Made by a program: the position numbers and the translations under genes
Notes under the pieces: model-generated
Database searches by the model: none
The model's input: only the letters and a program-made list of their open reading frames with translations
What the model was told of the DNA's origin: nothing
Assembly: GCA_017642935.1 (NCBI GenBank)
Contig: JAEPOK010000001.1
Span: 1,903,899-1,967,898, forward strand
Length of the DNA stretch: 64,000 nucleotides
Direction: 5' to 3'
Source of the DNA: Hyphomicrobiales bacterium
GTDB lineage: Bacteria; Pseudomonadota; Alphaproteobacteria; Rhizobiales; MH13
In this document: piece by piece, positions 18,688-27,324 of the stretch
Position numbering within the stretch: position 1 is the stretch's first letter
Layout of the letters: every line of letters starts with the position of its first letter

Positions 18688-19779
18688 TCAAACTTTCACC
18701 TGCAGGCGGGCCAGAAAACCGGCCGGATCGGTAACATCGAGCGGCCGCTCCGTTCGTCCCTGGAAGCGTCGCACTGCTCGGGCAATCGAAACCGGGGACA
18801 ATGGATCGAACGCCTCCTGCGGCGCGACGACGTCCCTAACGTAATCGCGTTCAGCGGCAACAATCGGCAGCTCTGAGGACTTGGCCTCCAGCAGCGGCAA
18901 TCCGAAAGACTCAAACAAGGACGGATAAATCAAAGCATGTGCACGTGCATATAGCGCGCTCATATCGGCGGGTGCACATGGTTCAATGATTTCTATGCGT
19001 GCACCCTGCCCTTGCAGAACTGCCACCTGTTGCCGCAACTCAGCTGGCGCATCTGGGGGCAACGTAAGGCCCAGCGAAGGCGCCTCACCTTCTGCGGCCA
19101 ACATGCTCCAGGCCAGGAGTAAATTGCGATGATTTTTGTGAGGCTCCGGGGAGGCAACATAGAGAAAATCGATCTTCTGCCTTGAAGCATCATCCGGCAC
19201 TGTCTCTCGAGACGTCAGCGGCGCGGCAAAGGCGCAAATTTCGGCACACCGTCCGGTTGCCTTTTCCACAGCCCGCGCCATCGTCGGTGTCTGTACAACC
19301 AGTTCGGCATCTCGCAGACAAAGCCGCAGCCAGAGCCGCTCAACAGACAGCCGCAATCTCACCTTCCACGGCAGAAACGTCAGGCTCTCGCTTCCCAGCA
19401 AATAGCGGTTTTGCACAAAGACAATCGTCCGCGCGGGCGTCGGAAAGAGAGGCGGCAAATTGCCGAAACACAAGATAACATCGCCGGATCGTGCTGTTTT
19501 ATGCAGCTTCCATTCGGCAGCCAGACGCCCCATCAGAGTGGGCGGGCATGTGCGCACGACTATCCCGTTGGACAGTTTCGGCAAGGGCTTGAGCCGTTCA
19601 TCCACGCTGACAGCCGCCGGCGGCTCAAGAGCCTCAAGCAAGGGTAGCAACAAACTCCGGCCACCGCCTTGATGAACATTCGTGGCATGCACAATCAGCA
19701 CGCGCCGACCCCGCTCAGGCGCTGCGCGGTCATTTCCAAACCCCGCCGACCTGCGCAACACCTTTTGTCGCGAATTCAT
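18688..19779 (-). CDS. glycosyltransferase family 4/group 1
   Basis: A 363-aa GT-B protein. The N-terminal acceptor domain has VLIVHATNVHQGGGRSLL, and the C-terminal donor domain has DFLYVASPEPHKNHRNLLLAW, ALIYPSLFESFGLPLLEA (the E-x7-E region) and LPIVAAERDYVRDVV. The ATG 19779 reading overlaps the upstream family-2 transferase by 50 bp. A later start cannot be excluded. It adds one sugar of the repeat unit. Donor unknown. Confidence 0.8.
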   Translation of the reverse strand: MNSRQKVLRRSAGFGNDRAAPERGRRVLIVHATNVHQGGGRSLLLPLLEALEPPAAVSVDERLKPLPKLSNGIVVRTCPPTLMGRLAAEWKLHKTARSGDVILCFGNLPPLFPTPARTIVFVQNRYLLGSESLTFLPWKVRLRLSVERLWLRLCLRDAELVVQTPTMARAVEKATGRCAEICAFAAPLTSRETVPDDASRQKIDFLYVASPEPHKNHRNLLLAWSMLAAEGEAPSLGLTLPPDAPAELRQQVAVLQGQGARIEIIEPCAPADMSALYARAHALIYPSLFESFGLPLLEAKSSELPIVAAERDYVRDVVAPQEAFDPLSPVSIARAVRRFQGRTERPLDVTDPAGFLARLQVKV

Positions 19780-20653
19780 AGAGTCCCGCTACATTTCCGC
19801 GAAACCGCAACCATCCTGCCGGAGATCCGGTCAGAACCGTTTCCATCACATTCTTGATACTCTGACCGACCATGGCCCACGCAAAAGCGACGCAGTTGAA
19901 GCCGCCCAGCTTCCTTACAAAATAGATCCGGTTGAGGATCTGCTGCCGACCAAGAACCTGATTTTTCTCCATGACGATCGGGCGAGGCCAGTGCCAGCAC
20001 CGCGCGTCGGCGACCACATAAAGCTCATAGTCCTGGGCGACGCGATGACTGTAGTCCAGATCCTCCAGATAACCGTGACCGATGTACCATTCGTCGTAGC
20101 TGTAGTGTTCGAAAACAGCGCGCCGCCAGAGCGTTGCGCCACCATAAAGCCAGTCGGTGCGCAGCGTTTCGTCCCGGGGCAGGATCGAGGTCGCAAAGCC
20201 CGATGACAACACCCGGCCCTGCGAGGTGCCGTTTAGCATGAAGAAGTCGGACACGAGCCTAGTGATGCGCCCGCGCTCGGGCTGATTGACGATGGTAAAG
20301 GCAGCACCCCCGACCTCCGGGCCCGATCGCGACCAAAAGGCCAACATGCGCTCGGTGCCGTCAGCGGCGAGTTCGAGATCGTCATCTAGATACCCGGCCA
20401 CTGTGATGCCGGGATCTAGCGCGGCGATGCCCGCGTTGCGCTGACGGGCGAGCGAGGGCGGATGCTCCCGAACATAGGTGACAGGCAGCTCGGAAAAGCT
20501 CTCGACCAGCCCATCGACGGGCGAATCGCCGCCGTCGACGATGATGATCTGGGCTGGCGGAACGGTCTGCTTCATCAAGCTGTCGAGAAGCTTGCGCAAG
20601 TCGTCCGGCCGATCCTTGGTCGGCACCACATAGCCCAGCCGATCGGTTTGCAT
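19730..20653 (-). CDS. glycosyltransferase family 2
   Basis: About 307 aa, GT-A fold. GYVVPTKDRPDDLRKLLDSL at the start, IIIVDGGDSP, AGYLDDDLEL (the DxD metal site) near residue 87, and GHGYLEDLDYSHRVAQ as the catalytic-base region. ATG 20653 is chosen because AGGA sits 9 nt before it. The frame upstream to 20698 has no clear site. A hydrophobic C-terminal segment may anchor it to the inner membrane. It overlaps the downstream GT4 gene, consistent with co-translation. Confidence 0.8.
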   Translation of the reverse strand: MQTDRLGYVVPTKDRPDDLRKLLDSLMKQTVPPAQIIIVDGGDSPVDGLVESFSELPVTYVREHPPSLARQRNAGIAALDPGITVAGYLDDDLELAADGTERMLAFWSRSGPEVGGAAFTIVNQPERGRITRLVSDFFMLNGTSQGRVLSSGFATSILPRDETLRTDWLYGGATLWRRAVFEHYSYDEWYIGHGYLEDLDYSHRVAQDYELYVVADARCWHWPRPIVMEKNQVLGRQQILNRIYFVRKLGGFNCVAFAWAMVGQSIKNVMETVLTGSPAGWLRFRGNVAGLYEFATKGVAQVGGVWK

Positions 20654-20731
20654 GCAATGGATTCCTGACTTCGATTTGTCCGCCCACGTAAACGACAAAG
20701 CGCTAAAGGCTGCAAGCCCGCCGCAGTTTGT

Positions 20732-21253
20732 TTAACGGGAGGCGACCAGCGCATCGCAAAGCTCACGGACGGCGCCCGAACCGCCTGCAAGGCCTGTCAC
20801 GTACCGGCACTGCTTAAGGACCTGGGGTACGGCGTTGGGAACGGCGACAGCCAGACCGACTTGCTCCAGCAGGCCCAGATCGTTGATATCATCGGCAATG
20901 TGGGCGACCTGTGGCCATGTGATGTCGAGATCTGTCAGAAGCTCCGAAACCGCCGCGACCTTGTCCGTGATGCCCATAAGGCAATGGTCAATGCCCAGAT
21001 CGTTCGCCCTGCGGCGGATCATTTCATTGTCCGACATCGTCACGAAGCACGTTGTCAGACCGGCGGCCTGTGCGCGTTTCAATCCTTGACCGTCCAAGAC
21101 ATGAAAGCGGGCCATCATCGGGCCGTCAGGTCCATAGTAGAGCCCGCCATCAGTCAAAACACCATCTACGTCGCAGCACAGAAGTTTTATCTCCGCGAAA
21201 TCGGGACTATGTGACGGCAAGGGGTCAGGTGAAGAGGTCGTTGGGAACGGCAT
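20732..21253 (-). CDS. kdsC: KdsC-like HAD phosphatase
   Basis: A 173-aa C0-type HAD phosphatase. CCDVDGVLTDGGLYYGPDG holds the two catalytic Asp. RFHVLDGQGLKRAQAAGL is the KdsC/NeuC-phosphatase signature, and ADDINDLGLLEQVGLAVAVPNA holds the metal Asp. The second HAD motif, normally TGRxS in KdsC, reads TMSDNE here, so the usual Gly-Arg is absent. It should dephosphorylate a 3-deoxy-ulosonate phosphate made by the KdsA-like enzyme. It lies in the minus-strand run between a GT2 and the 490-aa protein next to kdsB. Confidence 0.75.
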   Translation of the reverse strand: MPFPTTSSPDPLPSHSPDFAEIKLLCCDVDGVLTDGGLYYGPDGPMMARFHVLDGQGLKRAQAAGLTTCFVTMSDNEMIRRRANDLGIDHCLMGITDKVAAVSELLTDLDITWPQVAHIADDINDLGLLEQVGLAVAVPNAVPQVLKQCRYVTGLAGGSGAVRELCDALVASR

Positions 21254-21276
21254 GTCGGTCGATGACTGTTTGGTGA

Positions 21277-22749
21277 TTAGAATGCCGATGCCAGACTGCC
21301 AATCAGCACGTCCGGGTCGAGCGGGGTGTAGTATCGCCTTGCATACTCCTGCCCGGCCAACTGTGCACTCTTGTTGTACGCGCCAGAATGCAACATGGTG
21401 GTCAGGTCTTGGTCCGAGGGCGCTATTCGGCCGAAACCTGAACGAGTTCGCAACGGATCGATGCTGAGCTCGGCAGGCTCGTCTCCTAGATACACCGGCT
21501 CAACGCCGTCGGCGATGGCGGCAAGTATCGCGCTGGAGCCTCGGTATACGGCCCAGCGAGCACATGCCGTGTCTTTGTTCAGGGGTCGGCCCACAGGGGA
21601 CCAGTGGAAATTGTCCGGCGCGCGCGCAAGTTCCGGCGCCATCGCCTCCAGTCGCTCTCTGGTCATCAAGGGATGAAGACGGATGACACATGATAAATCG
21701 GGCCGTGCCACGGCAAGCATGTGTGCTGAACGGGTCAGTCGCAGGCTTTCCCCGCGCAACCCCTCAGGCAGGAAGAGACAAGTCGCGCCCTGCCCTCTCT
21801 TCGCACCACCGTCTTGGCGTGCTATCGCACGTGGACTGCCCAGCACGTCGATCGGCAAGTCGGACAGGTCTGCGCATCCTCGAAGCCAGCGATGGGCGAT
21901 GTGGCCTGCCGTGAATATATGATCGGGATCAAAATCGGCACCGTAGCGGCGTTGCATCGCATACTGCATGGGCGCAAGCACCGCATGGTGCACCGCGCAA
22001 CAGGTCAAACCATTGCCGGCCTTGCGCGCGGCGCGCATCGCCAGCCGCTCCCAAGCATGACCTTCATAGGTTAGAACCAGCGCGCGCGGTTGAAGTCTGC
22101 CGACCAGATCTCCGATCTGCCGGCCGATCCGCACGCTATGACGTGTCGCGCCCGTGCGCGCTTGCCACGACGCCAACCGGCGCAAACGGCGATGGCTGGT
22201 TCCTTTCTCAAGACGACTGGCTGTTTGCTCCAATTGCCTTGCAATATCGCTTTCCTCATTCCTGGAAAGACGCTGCCTGAGCACGACTCGCGGCGCTTCG
22301 GCCAAGGTTTGCCAATCAGCCAGACGATGGCAGCCGTCGGTATGGTCGATCAGAGCGGTGGCACATGCATAGCCATTGGCCGCCATGACCTGCGGCAGAT
22401 CGCCGAAATAAAGATCGTGCTCGGGACGGGCGGCCTGCTGCGGGGAAAGCAAGTGAGACACAAACAGAATGTCGGCGCGCCGTGGGTGATCATCTGCTTC
22501 TGTTCGAAGTCCGACCCGGCTCAGACGGTCGCGCCAGCCGGCTACGCGCTCGCGCAAGGATTGCGTTACGATGGGTTCTGACGCCAACAACGGTTGGTAA
22601 ACCGCAAGCGCGTTGGGATGCGCCGATCTGAAATGGAGAGCCGGGATCGCCATGCGACCCACATCGATCGGCTCTTCGCGCAAAAGAGCATCGCACGCTG
22701 TTGCAAGCTCGCCGAGCGCTAAGGAGGACCATTTGGCCTCCTGGGTCAT
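21277..22749 (-). CDS. uncharacterised GT-B-like surface carbohydrate protein
   Basis: A 490-aa soluble protein that I cannot assign to a named family. It contains ILFVSHLLSP near residue 93, LVLTYEGHAWERLAMRAAR near 225, DHIFTAGHIAHRWL near 275 and YRGSSAILAAIADGVEPVYLG near 425. The last looks like the nucleotide-binding loop of GT-B-fold capsule proteins (CDP-glycerol or Kdo transferase style). Its stop-start overlap with kdsB (4 bp) suggests it uses the CMP-activated ulosonic acid made by that enzyme. That is inference from position only. Confidence 0.5.
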   Translation of the reverse strand: MTQEAKWSSLALGELATACDALLREEPIDVGRMAIPALHFRSAHPNALAVYQPLLASEPIVTQSLRERVAGWRDRLSRVGLRTEADDHPRRADILFVSHLLSPQQAARPEHDLYFGDLPQVMAANGYACATALIDHTDGCHRLADWQTLAEAPRVVLRQRLSRNEESDIARQLEQTASRLEKGTSHRRLRRLASWQARTGATRHSVRIGRQIGDLVGRLQPRALVLTYEGHAWERLAMRAARKAGNGLTCCAVHHAVLAPMQYAMQRRYGADFDPDHIFTAGHIAHRWLRGCADLSDLPIDVLGSPRAIARQDGGAKRGQGATCLFLPEGLRGESLRLTRSAHMLAVARPDLSCVIRLHPLMTRERLEAMAPELARAPDNFHWSPVGRPLNKDTACARWAVYRGSSAILAAIADGVEPVYLGDEPAELSIDPLRTRSGFGRIAPSDQDLTTMLHSGAYNKSAQLAGQEYARRYYTPLDPDVLIGSLASAF

Positions 22750-23528
22750 CCCTGCAGCACCTTGTTCAACAAAGCCTGCTGTTCGACATTGTCCTTGATT
22801 GCCTCTTCCACGATCCTGGCCTCATGCGGCTCGTTGACCGATGGGAGCGCTATATCCACCGGTACGGATATGAGCCGCCTGCCGGTCTCAATGATGCGCA
22901 TCTGCTCGATAAATTCGTGCGTCTCAACGACCGTAGGGGGAGCGTTGGCTATCGCCAGGAGTGACTCTCGGCTGAAGCCAAAAAGGCCCAGAATCTTCCG
23001 GATATAGCTGACCTGCACGTCGAAAGGCGCGGCCGATGGGCTTCGGCGAAAGCAGTAAAGGATCCGGTCGTGGGCACCTACGGCGCATTTTACAAAAGAA
23101 TGGCGGTCGAGTTCACTTTCCTCTCGAATATCACCGGTCGCGTTCCAGGCATCGGCATCCGGATTCGCGATCATCGCTTTTGCCAGGGCCTCCACATGGC
23201 GGGGCAACAAAAGTGGCTCGTCACCCTGTAGAAGCAGGATATGGCTGGCGTCGATCTCGGCGATTGCCTCGGCAACACGGGATGTGCCGTTCTTGTGGTG
23301 ATTGCCGGTTCGGACCACCTGCCCGCCACCGTCGGCGACGGCATCTGCAATCTCGTCATCGCACGTGGCCACGTAAACTCCATGCAGGCTGTCGGCCATC
23401 AATGCACGGCGGCGCACATGCTCGATCATCGGCAGTCCGGCAAACGGGTGCAGGATTTTTCGGGGAAACCGCAGCGAAGCCAGATGGGCGGGGATAACGC
23501 CGACGATCATGGGGGTTTGCACGGTCAC
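22746..23528 (-). CDS. kdsB: CMP-3-deoxy-ulosonate cytidylyltransferase (KdsB-like, divergent)
   Basis: About 260 aa, GT-A nucleotidyltransferase. VATCDDEIADAV, LLLQGDEPLLLPRHV (metal site) and CFRRSPSAAPFDVQVSYIRK follow the KdsB pattern. The signature that normally reads P-A-R-x-x-S-x-R-x-P-G-K is P-A-H-L-A-S-L-R-F-P-R-K here. GTG 23528 overlaps the upstream SDR stop (GTGA) and is the most likely start. ATG 23510 is an alternative. It would activate a 3-deoxy sugar acid as CMP derivative in the cytoplasm. The altered signature fits a substrate other than Kdo. Confidence 0.75.
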   Translation of the reverse strand: MTVQTPMIVGVIPAHLASLRFPRKILHPFAGLPMIEHVRRRALMADSLHGVYVATCDDEIADAVADGGGQVVRTGNHHKNGTSRVAEAIAEIDASHILLLQGDEPLLLPRHVEALAKAMIANPDADAWNATGDIREESELDRHSFVKCAVGAHDRILYCFRRSPSAAPFDVQVSYIRKILGLFGFSRESLLAIANAPPTVVETHEFIEQMRIIETGRRLISVPVDIALPSVNEPHEARIVEEAIKDNVEQQALLNKVLQG

Positions 23529-24268
23529 TGGGGTAGAACCCCGCAATCCACATTGATGCTTTGACCTGTCACGGCGCTGGCTGCATCAGAGGCCAGATAA
23601 AGCGCCATGGCGGCCACTTCCCGGCCCGTCGGCAGACGACCAAGCGCGCTTTGCGAGGTGCTGAAAGTTTTCAAAAACGCCTCCGGGTCTCCTTTGGCGG
23701 GCGAGCCTTCGGCTTCCAGCGCTTCCATCAGGCCAGGGGTGCGCACAAGAACAGGACAGAGTGCATTCACACGAATGCCGCTCGGCCCCAGTTCCTTGGC
23801 CAATGATTGAGTCAACCCTGTCATGCCGAACTTGGCCGCGCAGTAGGCCGCGTTGTTCGCTGTCCCGCGCTTGGCCGCCAGAGACGAGATATTGATGATG
23901 CTGCCCGTTGGGTTCAAGGTGGCTGAAGCGTGCTTGCAGCCCCAAAAGGCGCCCTTCAAGTTGACCGAAAGCATGTGTTCCAGAAAGTTCTCATCGATCT
24001 CGCCAATCGGTCGCCAGGCCGAGACACCAGCATTGTTGATGTAGCAGTCGAGCTGCCCTGTGGCCTCCATTGCCACCTTGATGAAACGTGCATGATCGTT
24101 GTCCCGGCTCACATCCATCGGCACGAATGTGATGTTCTGGCCGGCACCCTCAATCCCGCTTTCGGCTCGAGCCCCGGCAAAGACGGCATAGCCGGCATCG
24201 GCGAAGGCGATGGCAATATCGCGCCCGATACCGCGACTTCCTCCGGTGATGCAGACCGTTTTGCTCAT
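23525..24268 (-). CDS. SDR family oxidoreductase
   Basis: A 247-aa classical short-chain dehydrogenase: TGGSRGIGRDIA cofactor motif, NNAG near residue 90, the catalytic Ser in IINISSLA near 140 and YCAAKFG (YxxxK) near 153, then GIRVNALCP. AAGGA lies 8 nt before ATG 24268. It is followed by kdsB with a 4-bp overlap and preceded by a second SDR 107 bp away. Substrate unknown. Being coupled to kdsB it may reduce or epimerise a ulosonic-acid precursor. Confidence 0.8.
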   Translation of the reverse strand: MSKTVCITGGSRGIGRDIAIAFADAGYAVFAGARAESGIEGAGQNITFVPMDVSRDNDHARFIKVAMEATGQLDCYINNAGVSAWRPIGEIDENFLEHMLSVNLKGAFWGCKHASATLNPTGSIINISSLAAKRGTANNAAYCAAKFGMTGLTQSLAKELGPSGIRVNALCPVLVRTPGLMEALEAEGSPAKGDPEAFLKTFSTSQSALGRLPTGREVAAMALYLASDAASAVTGQSINVDCGVLPQ

Positions 24269-24375
24269 GGATTGTTTCCTTTGCCAGTGCGCCAGAGAGC
24301 CTGTTTTGGCTGTCAGGCATGCGTGTCAAGCTGTGCTGCGTGTGTTTTGGAGATCACCCGTCCTGAAACAGGGCC

Positions 24376-25152
24376 TCAGATCGTCATCGCCGAATAGCCG
24401 CCATCGACCGCGATTTCCGCTCCGGTGACGAAACTGGCAGCATCGGACGCCAGCCAGATCAGGGCCCCGACCAATTCCTCGACCTCGCCATATCTGCCCA
24501 TTGGGGTATGCCCAAGAATGGCGGCTTCTCGCTCAGACGTGATAAAGTTCTTGCGGTTCCAGTCCGTTGGGAAAAACCCTGGTCGGATCGCGTTGACGCG
24601 TACACCTTGCGTCGCCCATTCACGACCCAGGTTCTGCGTCAGATTTTTGATGCCAGCCTTCGCGGCCGAATAGGCAAAGGCTTTGGACAAAGGCGGGCCG
24701 GCCGAAGCGGACGAGATATTGACGATCGACCCGCCACCGTTCTCCAACATATGCGCGCCAAAAACTTGGCAGCCAAGAAAGGTGGAATTGATCTGCGTAT
24801 CGAAGACATTCTTCCAATCTTCCAGCGTTATCTCAAGATAGGGCGTTGATGCGTTCGTCCCTGCTCCGTTAACGGCAATGGAAACAGGGCCGAAGGCTTC
24901 CACTATTTGTGCAAGGCTACGCTCAAGTTCCCCCTTTTCCGTGGCATCGCACCCAAGCCCGACCGCAGTCCCGCCGGTTTCGATGATCTGCTCAGCAACA
25001 GCTTCAGCCTTCTCAGGTCGCACATCGAGAACAGCGACCTTACAACCGGCTTTGCCAAGCGCGCGAGACATCTCGCCGCAGAGATGGCCACCAGCACCGG
25101 TTAGTGCCGCAACCCGACCATCGAGCCCGAAGAGCTGGTCAAGATAACTCAC
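24376..25152 (-). CDS. SDR family oxidoreductase
   Basis: A 258-aa classical SDR: LTGAGGHLCGEMSRAL cofactor motif, NGAG near residue 95, catalytic Ser in IVNISSASA near 143, YSAAKAGIKNLTQ (YxxxK) near 157 and GVRVNAIRPGFF. GTG 25152 has a GAGGTG site and overlaps the aldolase stop (GTGA). Together with the second SDR and the aldolase it forms a three-gene cassette ahead of kdsB. Its best general resemblance is to gluconate/sugar-acid dehydrogenases, a weak assignment. Confidence 0.8.
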   Translation of the reverse strand: MSYLDQLFGLDGRVAALTGAGGHLCGEMSRALGKAGCKVAVLDVRPEKAEAVAEQIIETGGTAVGLGCDATEKGELERSLAQIVEAFGPVSIAVNGAGTNASTPYLEITLEDWKNVFDTQINSTFLGCQVFGAHMLENGGGSIVNISSASAGPPLSKAFAYSAAKAGIKNLTQNLGREWATQGVRVNAIRPGFFPTDWNRKNFITSEREAAILGHTPMGRYGEVEELVGALIWLASDAASFVTGAEIAVDGGYSAMTI

Positions 25153-25943
25153 GATTTCACCTCAGCCATCACAGCCCGCATGTTTTCGGCCCACTTCCAC
25201 AAAACAAAGAGATCAGACCCCAAGATCACAAAAGTGAAACCTTGATCAAACGCGTCCCGGACCCGTTCCGGACTCACGTCTGCGATTTGTGTGCAGCAGC
25301 TCTTACCAACCCGCGCCGCAGCCTCGATAATCGTACGACCCGCCTCGCGCACTTTGGGATGGTTCGTCTGCCCCGGCACACCGAGGCTTCCGGAAATGTC
25401 ATAGGGACCGACCATAACGCCGTCGACCTCTGGGAAGTCCAGAAGCGCATCGATATTCTCGACGGCTGTGATGCTCTCAATCTGCAAGATCAGCGAAGAA
25501 CTGTCGTTCCACTCGTTGATGTACCGGTCAAAATCGAAACCATACCCATGAGCGCGATTCACACCGTACGACCGCTTGCCGACCGGCGGGAATTTAGTGT
25601 GATCAATCAGTGCACGGACTTGCTCGGGCGTTTCAACCATCTGGATGAACATCCCGTCCGCTCCCGCTTCGAGCAGCGGTTTGATGACTTCGTTTGTGTG
25701 GCTGACAGGGCGCGGAAAACAACAAGCCCCTTCGGCTTGCGCCGACGTAATGATACGCTTGGCCTCTTCCAGCGAAATGGTCGTGTGTTCCATATCGATG
25801 GCAATGAAATCGAAACCGGCCTTGGCAAAGGTTTCGGTGATCGCTGTATCAGCATAAGAAACCCAGCCGCCGTAAACTTGCTCGCGCGCCTTGAGTTTCT
25901 TTTTCAAGGCACGCCGTCGCGTCAATTGCTTGTTGTATGACAT
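25149..25943 (-). CDS. HpcH/HpaI family aldolase
   Basis: A 264-aa class II pyruvate aldolase. FIAIDMEHTTIS near residue 45, PRPVSHTNEVIKPLLEAGADGMFIQMVET (metal-binding Glu region) near 80, GKRSYGVNRAHGYG, LQIESITAVENIDALL and DGVMVGPYDISGSLGVPG are typical. These enzymes cleave or form 2-keto-3-deoxy acids from pyruvate and an aldehyde. ATG 25943 has AAAGGA 6 nt upstream. In a locus with KdsA/B/C-like enzymes it may build or recycle a ulosonic acid. A degradative role for keto-deoxy sugar acids is the alternative. Confidence 0.8.
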   Translation of the reverse strand: MSYNKQLTRRRALKKKLKAREQVYGGWVSYADTAITETFAKAGFDFIAIDMEHTTISLEEAKRIITSAQAEGACCFPRPVSHTNEVIKPLLEAGADGMFIQMVETPEQVRALIDHTKFPPVGKRSYGVNRAHGYGFDFDRYINEWNDSSSLILQIESITAVENIDALLDFPEVDGVMVGPYDISGSLGVPGQTNHPKVREAGRTIIEAAARVGKSCCTQIADVSPERVRDAFDQGFTFVILGSDLFVLWKWAENMRAVMAEVKS

Positions 25944-26115
25944 CAAAGGTCCTTTGCTGAAGATGCACGGGCCTTAGCGCGATGGCGAACAGGGCACAAG
26001 CGATTGAATGCCCGATGTAATCAACACCCTGTGCTGTCGTTTTTCGATAGGCCAACCACAATCGCAAACGCTCAAAAGTTTCGCTTTGCCTGGTTTAGGC
26101 AAACCCGGCACTCTC

Positions 26116-27324
26116 CTAGCTCGTCCTATCGCCGCGTCCGTTGCCCAAAGCCGTGGCGATGGCGATTTTTGCATCAAGAACAAGCCCGCGCAGCGCAAGG
26201 TATTTGGCATCCCATATCGCCAAACGCCGCGGCTCGACCATATCGATCCCGTTGATCTGTGCCAGGCCCGTTATGCCTGGCTTCACGTCAAGCACGCCCC
26301 GCTTCTGCCGCTCAGCAATCAATTCTGTTTGGGAAGGCAAACACGGGCGTGGTCCAATCAGGCTCATCTCGTTGCGTAAGATGTTCCACACCTGCGGCAG
26401 TTCGTCGAGCTTGGTCTTACGCAGCAGGTGTCCGATACGCGTCACTGACAGTGAGCTGATCTCATGCGTCCCGGCCTCTTTGGTGCCAACAGCCATCGTT
26501 CGGAACTTGTAGCAAATGAAAGAGCGGGCTTGACGCCCGATGCGCTTCTGCGGGAACAGGCCGGGACCGTCGGAGGACACACGCACCAAAGCCCATATCA
26601 GAGCAAGAAACCACCAGAAAAAAAGCACCACCACCAAGGCGAACGCCAGATCCGCAAGGCGCCTCGCACCCGTGTAAAAAGGGTTATCGGACTGGTTATC
26701 TGAGAGGATGAGCTCTCCTGCGTCCTTAGGTGGTATCTGGCTGATGATTAAGTCAACGATACGATCGACGTGAACCGTTGGCTTCATGGCGGCTAAAGGC
26801 TGAAACAGGCGGTCTGCGAGCCATCGTGGAAATCGGTTAAGCCATACGAGCGATCCGCTCCAGTTTTCTCCATAGACAAGCGGGAGGAAGACTGACGCAA
26901 TCTCAATCCCTTGCAACTCTCCCAAGCGCTCGATCGCTTCGCGCTTGTTAACGGCATAAGGATGTCGATTTGCGCCATCAAGCGCCTGCACGCTTGAAAC
27001 GTTCAGAAAAGAAGGCACGCCAGCCGTCTTGGCTGCCAGTGCAACATTCAGCGCAAGGTCGACATTGACCGCGCGCATCTCGGTTTCGGACAGTCCGGTG
27101 TCGTTATTCTCCACAGCCAAATGCACTAAAAGGTGAGCACCACGTGCCTTCTCCGCAAGATCGGTATAGTCGAACGCCTCGATCCCAGGAAAAAGCTGTT
27201 GCAGGCGCGACGGTGTCCGACCAACCACCGAAACATCACACCGGCGTTCAACGACCCGAGGCACAACCATCTGCCCTAGAAAGCCAGACGCCCCAGTAAT
27301 AACAATTTTAGTGTGAGGCTGCAT
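26116..27324 (-). CDS. fusion of NAD-dependent sugar epimerase/reductase and PglC-type phosphoglycosyl transferase
   Basis: About 402 aa with two parts. Residues 1-210 are an extended SDR (VITGASGFLGQMVVPRV, LVHLAVEN, NVSSVQAL and HPYAVNKREAIE with YxxxK). Residues 225-400 are a bacterial sugar transferase: a membrane re-entrant helix (LAFALVVVLFFWWFLALIWAL), then GPGLFPQKRIGRQARSFICYKFRTM, TKLDELPQVWNIL and SLIGPRPCLP with the DE catalytic pair. It should transfer a phospho-sugar to undecaprenyl phosphate and start repeat-unit assembly. ATG 27324 overlaps the acyltransferase end by 17 bp. The SDR half probably finishes (C4 reduction) the sugar that the PGT half uses. Confidence 0.85.
   Translation of the reverse strand: MQPHTKIVITGASGFLGQMVVPRVVERRCDVSVVGRTPSRLQQLFPGIEAFDYTDLAEKARGAHLLVHLAVENNDTGLSETEMRAVNVDLALNVALAAKTAGVPSFLNVSSVQALDGANRHPYAVNKREAIERLGELQGIEIASVFLPLVYGENWSGSLVWLNRFPRWLADRLFQPLAAMKPTVHVDRIVDLIISQIPPKDAGELILSDNQSDNPFYTGARRLADLAFALVVVLFFWWFLALIWALVRVSSDGPGLFPQKRIGRQARSFICYKFRTMAVGTKEAGTHEISSLSVTRIGHLLRKTKLDELPQVWNILRNEMSLIGPRPCLPSQTELIAERQKRGVLDVKPGITGLAQINGIDMVEPRRLAIWDAKYLALRGLVLDAKIAIATALGNGRGDRTS

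Noticed and set aside
21052..21276. Small plus-strand ORFs opposite kdsC
   Set aside because: They have no ribosome site or family signature and shadow the HAD phosphatase on the other strand.
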